Assembly (NCBI GenBank): GCA_043802345.1
Contig: JAZDLC010000419.1
Span: 1 to 7,416, forward strand
Length of the DNA stretch: 7,416 nucleotides
DNA from: JAZDLC01 sp043802345
GTDB taxonomy: Bacteria > Planctomycetota > B15-G4 > JADJEK01
Direction of reading: 5' to 3'
A program made the translations under genes and the position numbers. Below are positions 1 to 6,470 of the stretch, piece after piece. How positions within the stretch are numbered: the stretch's first letter is position 1; the number at the start of each line of letters is the position of its first letter. The notes beneath the pieces are model-generated. The model was not told the origin of the DNA. It saw only the letters and a program-made list of their open reading frames with translations, and did no database searches.

Positions 1-1248
1 CTTCACGATCTCGAGGATCTGGGCATAGCGGCTCTTCGACGCCGTGATGACCAGCGAGTTGGATGACTCGTCCGCCACCACGGTGGTCGGCTGCTCCAGC
101 GTGCCGCCGCGGGCGCCGGCGCCGCCCGCGCCTCCGGCCTGCGCTCCACCGCCGCCGCTGCCAGCCCCTGAATTCTGGGCCCACTCGGTGAGGATCTCCT
201 CCAGCTCCTTGGCCGCGCTGTTCTTCAACCGGTAGACATGGGTATCGCCCCTGGGATCGACCTCGATGTCGAGCAGGCGGATGTAGTTGACGATCTTGTC
301 CAGGCTGCCGGAGGCCGCGATGATCAGCAGGGAATTGGTCCGCGGATCGACCGAGACCTGGGGATCCGGCTCCTGCAGGGAGGCCGGGAGGGTCGAGGCG
401 CCGCCAGCCGGCACCCCGCGTCCTGCGCCGCCGCCCGCCCTCGTGGCAACGCCGCGCTCCGCGTCGATCAGCTCCGTGACGATCGGCTGGATCTCCTCGG
501 CGACCGCATGCTCCAGCTCGATCTTGGCGAACCTCGGCGTGTACTCGTCCGGCTTGGTGTCGATCAGCTTCAGCAGTCCGGAGATTCCATACAGGGTCTG
601 GGCGAACCCCGTGGCCACCAGGGAGTTGGAGTTCGACACTGCCCGGATGCTCTCCAGCATCGGGTCGGTGAAGTAGGTCTGGAGCATGTTCGCCGCCTCT
701 TGCACGTTGATGTACCGCAACGTGAACGAGGTTGTGAGGACGATGCCCGGGTCGTACTTGTACGATTCGAGCTGCTCCGCCGTGACCACCGGCGCCATCG
801 ACTTGATGTATCCGGGCTTGGCCCCGGCCACGCCGCCCGTGGACTTGCGGATGGCGAAGAAGCCGGTTTCAGGCCCCTCCTTCGGCCGCCCCGGCGCGCC
901 GATGTTGCCGTACGGCACCACCACGAAATCGTACGCCTTGAGCACCGCCTGGAAGTAGGCCCAGAACTGCTCCTTCGGCAGGGTCTTCCGGCCCACGAAC
1001 CGCAGCCGGACATCCTTGGTGTCGACCGTCGAGTAGTTGAGCTGCAGGCCGGTCAACTCCTCGCACAGGGAGAGGAAGTCGTCCAGCGGAGTGCCATCGA
1101 TCTCGTCGAACTGGATGAGGTAGTTGTTGTCTTCCTCTTCCACCGACTGGGCGAGGGACCGCGAAGCCAGGCTCGCCACCAAGCTCGCCACCAGGACCAC
1201 CGGCAGAGCGGCCCGGAGCGTTCGTCGGCTCGAAAAACTCTCCTGCAT
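1..1248 (-). CDS. gspD: Type II secretion system secretin GspD, N-terminal part (runs off the left edge)
   Basis: The first 416 codons of a secretin are present with no stop before the window edge. Secretins form the outer-membrane pore of type II secretion or type IV pilus machines, and their N domains fill the periplasm. Residues 1-33 look like a Sec signal peptide: basic start (SRRTLR), hydrophobic core, probable cleavage after SLA33. Residues 37-136 resemble the N0 domain. Three secretin_N-like repeats follow: about 172-236, 239-332 (ending in TNSLLIIAA and an IRLLDIEVD helix) and 335 onward (HVYRLKNSAAKELEEIL, then ADESSNSLVI at 392-401). Glycine-rich loops lie at 271-283 and 361-382, within the second and third repeats. 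The C-terminal beta-barrel is outside the window. The ATG was chosen because AGGAGG (1258-1263, minus strand) lies 9 bases upstream. GspD is favoured over PilQ because of the N0-N1-N2-N3 order; other gsp genes are not visible. Confidence 0.88.
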   Translation of the reverse strand, partial: MQESFSSRRTLRAALPVVLVASLVASLASRSLAQSVEEEDNNYLIQFDEIDGTPLDDFLSLCEELTGLQLNYSTVDTKDVRLRFVGRKTLPKEQFWAYFQAVLKAYDFVVVPYGNIGAPGRPKEGPETGFFAIRKSTGGVAGAKPGYIKSMAPVVTAEQLESYKYDPGIVLTTSFTLRYINVQEAANMLQTYFTDPMLESIRAVSNSNSLVATGFAQTLYGISGLLKLIDTKPDEYTPRFAKIELEHAVAEEIQPIVTELIDAERGVATRAGGGAGRGVPAGGASTLPASLQEPDPQVSVDPRTNSLLIIAASGSLDKIVNYIRLLDIEVDPRGDTHVYRLKNSAAKELEEILTEWAQNSGAGSGGGGAQAGGAGGAGARGGTLEQPTTVVADESSNSLVITASKSRYAQILEIVK

Positions 1249-1250
1249 GA

Positions 1251-1295
1251 GATCACCCCTCCTAGGGCCATGTTCTCTGGTGATCCTCGATCACC
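1251..1295 (-). promoter_or_regulatory. Alternative hairpins around the gspD ribosome binding site
   Basis: Reading the minus strand, GGTGATC (1295-1289), GATCACC (1285-1279) and a second GGTGATC (1257-1251) occur in that order. The middle copy is the exact complement of both outer copies. Pairing with the first gives a 7-bp stem with a 3-base loop. Pairing with the second gives a 7-bp stem whose 21-base loop contains the start of the AGGAGG Shine-Dalgarno, and whose 3' arm lies between that site and the ATG. The two pairings exclude each other, as in translational attenuators. What would trigger switching is unknown, and a DNA operator made of repeated heptamers is an alternative. Confidence 0.4.
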
Positions 1296-1335
1296 GATTC
1301 ATCACGAACCGGCGGAACGAGGCTCTTCCGGCCGG

Positions 1336-1364
1336 ATCGTAGGTGGGGCACCAACCCAAGTCAA
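1336..1364 (-). promoter_or_regulatory. Candidate sigma70-type promoter of gspD
   Basis: On the minus strand, TTGACT (1364-1359) is separated by exactly 17 bases from TACGAT (1341-1336). This matches the -35 consensus at 5 of 6 positions and the -10 at 4 of 6. Transcription would start near 1329 and give a leader of about 80 nucleotides before the gspD ATG at 1248. The leader contains the heptamer hairpin at 1279-1295. The call rests on visual consensus matching only. Confidence 0.4.
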
Positions 1365-1381
1365 CGCGCACAGCGACGTTA

Positions 1382-1434
1382 GGGCCTATTCGTAGGCCCG
1401 GGTCGTGAGTCCGGGACCGGCCGCCATGATGGCC
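1382..1434. repeat. Cluster of three dyad symmetries in the gspD/ptsN divergent region
   Basis: Three inverted repeats lie close together. GGGCCTA (1382-1388) and TAGGCCC (1393-1399) are perfect 7-base arms around TTCG. CCCGG (1397-1401) and CCGGG (1411-1415) flank 9 bases. GCCAT-G-ATGGC occupies 1423-1433. None is followed by a T tract on either strand, so they do not look like intrinsic terminators. The cluster lies between the two predicted divergent promoters and so would be outside both predicted transcripts. It could be a protein-binding region or part of an unrecognised RNA. The rest of 1249-1613 shows no convincing gene. Confidence 0.4.
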
Positions 1435-1532
1435 TCCTGGCTGACCCGGCATCATGTCATCTTGGAACGTCCATGCGGTCATGTTCTTCCCGACGAAATC
1501 GCCGCAAATCTCGTTGGCGACTGTGGCGTCTC

Positions 1533-1561
1533 TTGCCCTCATCCCGGCGGAGGCGTAGCAT
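1533..1561 (+). promoter_or_regulatory. Candidate promoter of the ptsN-rpsU unit
   Basis: TTGCCC (1533-1538) and TAGCAT (1556-1561) are 17 bases apart, each matching the sigma70 consensus at 4 of 6 positions. Transcription would start near 1568, 46 bases before the ptsN ATG. A sigma54 site (GG-N10-GC) was looked for because of the PtsN link to RpoN in other bacteria; no correctly spaced one was found. Confidence 0.3.
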
Positions 1562-1613
1562 TTGCGGTTTCCGTGAGCGGTCCCAGATTCGAAGTGTCGA
1601 GAACGGAGCCAGG

Positions 1614-2090
1614 ATGAGGCTATCGGAACTTCTCCGGCCCGAAGCAGTGCTGCTCGGGGTTCGAGATCTCGACAAGTGGCAGGTGATCGAGAACTTGACC
1701 GACGTCCTGGTGTCGTCCGAACACCTGGCCGGCCCAAAGCGAGTTCCCGTGCTCGAGGCCCTGCTGGCAAGGGAGCGGTCGATGAGTACCGGCATGGAGA
1801 ACGGGGTCGCGATCCCGCACTGCTCCATGGAAGAAGTCGACAGCACCCTGGTGGCGCTAGGCATCTCGCGCGTCGGCATCGACTTCGAGTCGATCGACGG
1901 GCGCCCGACGCACTTGATTCTTCAACTGGTGACGCCGAAGAACAAGACGAAGATGCACATCCGGACGCTGGCGGAGATCGCCAAGCTGTTGAATGATGCG
2001 GAGTTCCGCTCCAGCCTCGTGGCGGCCGAGACGCCCGGGGAGGTTTTGGAACTGATCTCGAAGCGGGAGTCCCAGACCGGGCTCGGCTGA
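1614..2090 (+). CDS. ptsN: PtsN-like PTS IIA (EIIA-Ntr family) protein
   Basis: This encodes a 158-residue cytoplasmic protein with the length and pattern of nitrogen-PTS IIA domains. These accept phosphate from NPr on a histidine and regulate partners such as potassium transport or sigma54-linked processes rather than carrying sugar. Visible marks are the SMSTGMENGVAIPHC block with the phospho-acceptor candidate His69, the helix EALLARERS just before it, and the late VTPKNKTKMHIRTLAEIAKLL segment. An in-frame ATG exists upstream at 1473, but it would add 47 Arg/Ser-rich residues unlike the family. ATG 1614 has GGAG (1605-1608) five bases upstream and starts with MRLSELL, as family members do. 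rpsU follows 31 bases downstream, suggesting co-transcription. No rpoN, hpf, rapZ or NPr gene is in view, so a sigma54 role is not shown. A carbohydrate-specific IIA domain is a less likely alternative. Confidence 0.85.
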   Translation: MRLSELLRPEAVLLGVRDLDKWQVIENLTDVLVSSEHLAGPKRVPVLEALLARERSMSTGMENGVAIPHCSMEEVDSTLVALGISRVGIDFESIDGRPTHLILQLVTPKNKTKMHIRTLAEIAKLLNDAEFRSSLVAAETPGEVLELISKRESQTGLG

Positions 2091-2092
2091 GA

Positions 2093-2105
2093 GTCTCGTT
2101 GAGAC
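2093..2105 (+). other. Small hairpin between ptsN and rpsU
   Basis: GTCTC (2093-2097), GTT and GAGAC (2101-2105) form a perfect 5-bp stem with a 3-base loop, two bases after the ptsN stop and five bases before the rpsU Shine-Dalgarno GGAGGT (2110-2115). There is no T tract, so it is unlikely to terminate transcription. It could be a processing or translational-control element for S21, but it is short enough to be chance. Confidence 0.25.
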
Positions 2106-2121
2106 CCCTGGAGGTATTGAC

Positions 2122-2313
2122 TTGATTCGAGTTCAGGTGAAAGAGGGTGAACCCCTCGAGAAGACGCTGCGCAGGCTCCGGAAGATCTGCAACAACGAAG
2201 GGGTGACCCGGGGGCTCAAGCGCATGGCGTACTTCGAGAAGCCGAGCGAAAGGCGCCGGCGCAGGAGTCGGGAGCGGCTGAAGACGATTCGTCTGGCGGT
2301 ACGGACCAGCTAG
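2122..2313 (+). CDS. rpsU: 30S ribosomal protein S21
   Basis: This encodes a 63-residue, highly basic protein of the bS21 family. S21 sits on the platform of the 30S subunit near the anti-Shine-Dalgarno end of 16S rRNA and helps translation initiation. Family marks are the short beta start IRVQVKEGEPLEKTLRRLRKI, a Cys-containing middle helix (the KICNNEGV region), the YFEKPSERRRRR segment and an arginine-rich tail. The start codon is TTG, supported by a strong GGAGGT (2110-2115) six bases upstream; no ATG gives a sensible alternative. It follows ptsN by 31 bases in the same direction. The 42 bases after its stop (2314-2355), before the convergent gene's end, show no clear terminator. The tail is somewhat shorter than the 71-residue E. 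coli protein, which is common outside Gammaproteobacteria. Confidence 0.93.
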   Translation: MIRVQVKEGEPLEKTLRRLRKICNNEGVTRGLKRMAYFEKPSERRRRRSRERLKTIRLAVRTS

Positions 2314-2355
2314 GAATCCGCGCGGCGCGAAGAAGGGGATCCACTCAGCCGCCTC

Positions 2356-3423
2356 CTACCCCTCCCTGACCTCCGCCACCCGCTCCGACACCGCCCCCTC
2401 CAACTGCTCCGCGCAGCGCTCGTAGACCTCGTTCGACCCTCCGTACGGATCGACGACGTCCCGCCCGCTCGGATCGAACAGTTCGATCCGCTGCGGATCT
2501 TTGGCCACGGCCTGCAGGCTGTCCCTCAGATAGCGGGTCATGCAAAAGACCTGGTCCTGCGCCGCCAGCAACTCCGGTGTCAGCAGCCGCGAACGATGCC
2601 CTCCCAGATCGAGTTTCCGCAGCATCATGGCGTGCAGCGCCCCGCTTGACGCGGGAGCCCCGTCCGCCGCCTCCGCTCCCGCCGAGCCGACCACGAATCC
2701 TGCCACCGCGAGCTTGGAAACCTCGACTCCTTCCGCGCGCGACAGGGCCCGGCGGAAGAGCGCCTCGGCCATGGGGCTCCGGCAGGTGTTCCCGGCGCAG
2801 ACGAAGAGGACCCTCCTGATTCCGGCCGCCTCGATCTCGGCAGCGGTCAGGACCCCCTCCCGGAGCACCTGAAACGAATCCCTGGTTGCCAGCACGACGG
2901 TGGAGGATTGTCCGAGTGGGGCGACGCCGTCATCCACGACCGCCGCCAGCTTCCCCGCGAAGTACCGGAGCACCTGCTCCCGGTCCAGGGCGGGGCTCTG
3001 CCCCTCCGGATTGGCGCTGGGAAGGAGCACGGCTCCTCCGGCGCGTTCCAGGACGGAACGGGTCAGTCCGTTGCCGGGAACGCGGAGGCCGATGGTGCCT
3101 CCCCGCTTCCCATCCACGACCAGCGTCAGGGGACCTGGCCAGTACCTGCGAGCGAGCCTTCTGGCGAGGGAGGTGGGGCGGGCGGCCGCCTGGAAGGCCG
3201 CATCCTCGGCGGGAAAGGCCTGCGTGAGCGGCTTTTCCGGGCTGCGCCGCTTCAGGTCCAGCAGGCGTGCGCGCGCGGCGGGGCGGTCCGCCAGGGCTGC
3301 CAGGCCGTAGACCGTTTCGGTGGGGAGCGCCACGACGCAACCCTTCCGGAGGAGATCCGCCGCCACGCGAACCGTCTCCTTGCGAGCGCTGTCGTTCTCC
3401 GCGGATAGAGTGAGAGTCTCCAC
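2356..3423 (-). CDS. Fusion of TsaC/YrdC-type L-threonylcarbamoyladenylate synthase and low-molecular-weight (arginine?) phosphatase
   Basis: This is a two-domain protein of 355 residues from the GTG at 3423. Residues 1-200 are a YrdC/TsaC domain, which makes threonylcarbamoyl-AMP from threonine, bicarbonate and ATP for tRNA t6A37. Marks are PTETVYGL (34-41), LKRRSPEKPL (57-66), WPGPLTLV (95-102), TIGLRVP (110-116) and PSAN (135-138). Residues 203-355 are a low-molecular-weight phosphatase domain with P-loop CAGNTCRS (Cys209, Arg215) and a late DPYGG (325-329) carrying the likely general acid. Thr213 in the P-loop is the residue that marks YwlE-type protein-arginine phosphatases; tyrosine phosphatases usually have Ile there. 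The Sua5 C-terminal domain is absent. The open frame extends to an ATG at 3579, but that would overlap the divergent kinase gene and add atypical sequence. A GTG at 3366 has a good AAGGAG upstream but would cut the first helix. In Bacillus the equivalent genes ywlC and ywlE are close neighbours. Confidence 0.85.
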   Translation of the reverse strand: METLTLSAENDSARKETVRVAADLLRKGCVVALPTETVYGLAALADRPAARARLLDLKRRSPEKPLTQAFPAEDAAFQAAARPTSLARRLARRYWPGPLTLVVDGKRGGTIGLRVPGNGLTRSVLERAGGAVLLPSANPEGQSPALDREQVLRYFAGKLAAVVDDGVAPLGQSSTVVLATRDSFQVLREGVLTAAEIEAAGIRRVLFVCAGNTCRSPMAEALFRRALSRAEGVEVSKLAVAGFVVGSAGAEAADGAPASSGALHAMMLRKLDLGGHRSRLLTPELLAAQDQVFCMTRYLRDSLQAVAKDPQRIELFDPSGRDVVDPYGGSNEVYERCAEQLEGAVSERVAEVREG

Positions 3424-3500
3424 CCGCGCGATTCTGCCGACGCGCAGGGCGCATTCCCACTCCCGAGTTCCTGGCCGGTATCCAAAAAAGCGGCGGACGC

Positions 3501-3509
3501 TGGTAACAT
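3501..3509 (+). promoter_or_regulatory. Candidate extended -10 element of the histidine kinase gene
   Basis: TGG followed by TAACAT (3504-3509) fits an extended -10 (TGN plus a 4-of-6 hexamer). By usual spacing transcription would start at about 3516, the first base of the kinase ATG, implying a leaderless mRNA. No Shine-Dalgarno is visible before this ATG, and the -35 region (around 3481-3486) is poor. The 92-base gap 3424-3515 shows no other clear signal. Confidence 0.3.
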
Positions 3510-3515
3510 CCGCGC

Positions 3516-4223
3516 ATGAATCGTCGCAGACAGCACCGGCGGATGGCGTACCTGGGGACGCTGGCGGGCGGCCTGGCACACGAGATCCGCAACCCTCTCT
3601 CGACCATGAAGGTCAACCTCCAGTTGCTCCGGGAAGAGCTGGAGCGGCTGAACGACGAGCGCGTGGAGCGGTCGAGCCGCCGCGTCGAGACGCTGGAGAA
3701 AGCGGTTCGCAGGCTGGAGGAGATCGTCAATGATTTCCTGAAGTTTGCCCGGGGCTTCGATCTGAACCTGGAAACCCAGGATCTGAATGAGGTGATCGAC
3801 GAGGTGGTGGTCTTCCTGGAGCCGGAGATCCGGCGGCATCGGATCGACCTGCGGACGGCCTACGATCAGGATCTCCCCGGGGTCGCGCTCGACAAGAAGT
3901 ATCTGCAGCAGGCGCTGCTGAACCTGCTCCTGAACGCCCGGCAGGCGATCGAGGAAACCGGTCAGCCGGGGCAACTGTTCGTGACCACCCAGAAGACCGA
4001 TTCCGGGGTGGTGATCCAGGTCACCGACACCGGACCCGGGATTCCGAAGGACGTGCTTCCCAAGATCTTCGACGTCTACTTTTCCACCAAGCGCGGCGGC
4101 ACCGGACTCGGGTTGCCCACCTGCCGGCGGATCATCGAGGAGCACGGTGGATCGCTCACGGTCGAATCGGAGCCGGGGAAAGGCACGTCTTTCGCGATCC
4201 GGCTGCCCGCCACGTCAGCCTGA
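3516..4223 (+). CDS. Soluble two-component sensor histidine kinase core (NtrB/ZraS-like, no sensor domain)
   Basis: This 235-residue protein consists almost only of a kinase core. It autophosphorylates a histidine and would pass phosphate to a response regulator not present here. The HisKA H-box is GGLAHEIRNPLS with His22; an Arg/Glu-rich dimerisation helix follows to about residue 80. The ATPase domain shows an N-box (QALLNLLLNARQAI, Asn136/Asn140), G1 DTGPGI (171-176), an F-box with IFDVYFSTK (184-192) and G2 GTGLGL (195-200), so all catalytic boxes are intact. No membrane segment, PAS or HAMP domain precedes the H-box. An in-frame TAA at 3504-3506 rules out an N-terminal extension in this frame. 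Met10 (ATG at 3543) is an alternative start, still upstream of the H-box. Input is probably from a partner protein or a cytoplasmic signal, but none is identifiable. dnaK follows 217 bases downstream in the same direction, apparently with its own control region. Confidence 0.9.
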   Translation: MNRRRQHRRMAYLGTLAGGLAHEIRNPLSTMKVNLQLLREELERLNDERVERSSRRVETLEKAVRRLEEIVNDFLKFARGFDLNLETQDLNEVIDEVVVFLEPEIRRHRIDLRTAYDQDLPGVALDKKYLQQALLNLLLNARQAIEETGQPGQLFVTTQKTDSGVVIQVTDTGPGIPKDVLPKIFDVYFSTKRGGTGLGLPTCRRIIEEHGGSLTVESEPGKGTSFAIRLPATSA

Positions 4224-4284
4224 CATGCGCCAAAATGGCACCCGCACTCTTCCGGACGCTCCTGCGTGGTTCTATATGTTGTCG

Positions 4285-4312
4285 TAACTATCTTACATAA
4301 AGATAGTTATGT
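4285..4312. promoter_or_regulatory. AT-rich palindrome upstream of dnaK, probable promoter/operator
   Basis: TAACTATCTT (4285-4294) and AAGATAGTTA (4300-4309) are perfect 10-base inverted arms around a 5-base centre. A second overlapping perfect dyad is ACATAA (4295-4300) with TTATGT (4307-4312). The surrounding 4270-4315 stretch is conspicuously AT-rich in a GC-rich neighbourhood. TTGTCG (4279-4284), 17 bases, then GATAGT (4302-4307) could be a sigma70 promoter overlapped by the dyad, which would suit a repressor-controlled dnaK. It is not the CIRCE element of HrcA (TTAGCACTC-N9-GAGTGCTAA), and no complete sigma32 site was seen. The remaining bases 4224-4284 and 4313-4428 show nothing convincing. 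Confidence 0.45.
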
Positions 4313-4440
4313 CGTCTTCTCTGACGGCGCTCACCCCCGGTTCGATTGGATTGTCAGTTGCTTGAATGAAGCGGACAGGTGGGGGGTTCGCGTTTTGCGG
4401 ACCGCCCTGGAAGGCCTTGGTATCCCAGGAGGACAGGCGC

Positions 4441-6369
<1,929 letters not shown>

Positions 6370-6374
6370 GAGAA

Positions 6375-6424
6375 CGGGATTTGCTGCCGAGCGAATCCGA
6401 TCACTCGAACCGGCCGAAATCCCG
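6375..6424 (+). terminator. Inverted repeat just after dnaK, terminator-like or mRNA-stabilising
   Basis: CGGGATTT (6375-6382) and AAATCCCG (6417-6424) are perfect 8-base arms beginning five bases after the dnaK stop. A small inner stem CGAG (6388-6391) with CTCG (6404-6407) is possible. There is no run of T after the second arm, so a classical intrinsic terminator is not shown. It may end the dnaK transcript weakly or protect its 3' end. Confidence 0.35.
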
Positions 6425-6433
6425 CCTGAGTGC

Positions 6434-6462
6434 ATTACACGGGCCGGGTCGGCCGGTATAAC
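6434..6462 (+). promoter_or_regulatory. Candidate promoter of the ABC ATPase gene, placing transcription start at the ATG
   Basis: ATTACA (6434-6439) and TATAAC (6457-6462) are 17 bases apart and match the sigma70 consensus at 4 and 5 of 6 positions. Expected transcription start is about 6469, two bases before the ATG at 6471. There is no Shine-Dalgarno before that ATG, so a leaderless mRNA is suggested. The -10 lies inside a small dyad, CGGT-ATA-ACCG (6454-6464), which could be an operator half. Confidence 0.4.
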
Positions 6463-6470
6463 CGCCCGTA

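Noticed and set aside
238..1395. Plus-strand frame of 385 codons across the secretin region
   Set aside because: It is the antisense shadow of the secretin. The minus-strand reading has a signal peptide, N-domain motifs and a strong ribosome binding site.
1382..1440. Riboswitch or tRNA in the structured intergenic region
   Set aside because: The hairpins do not assemble into a cloverleaf or into any riboswitch consensus that I recognise, including the cyclic-di-GMP type.
1500..1540. Sigma54 promoter upstream of ptsN
   Set aside because: GG and GC pairs are present but separated by 8 or 9 bases instead of the required 10.
1473..1613. Upstream extension of the ptsN frame by 47 codons
   Set aside because: The extra residues are Arg/Ser-rich and unlike the family, while ATG 1614 has its own ribosome binding site and gives the usual family length.
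1405..1617. 70-codon plus-strand frame in the gspD/ptsN intergenic region
   Set aside because: No convincing ribosome binding site and no recognisable motif; it runs over the predicted ptsN promoter and overlaps the ptsN start.
4348..4375. CTTGAA (from 4361) as a sigma32 heat-shock -35 for dnaK
   Set aside because: No CCCCAT-like -10 element is found at the required distance downstream.
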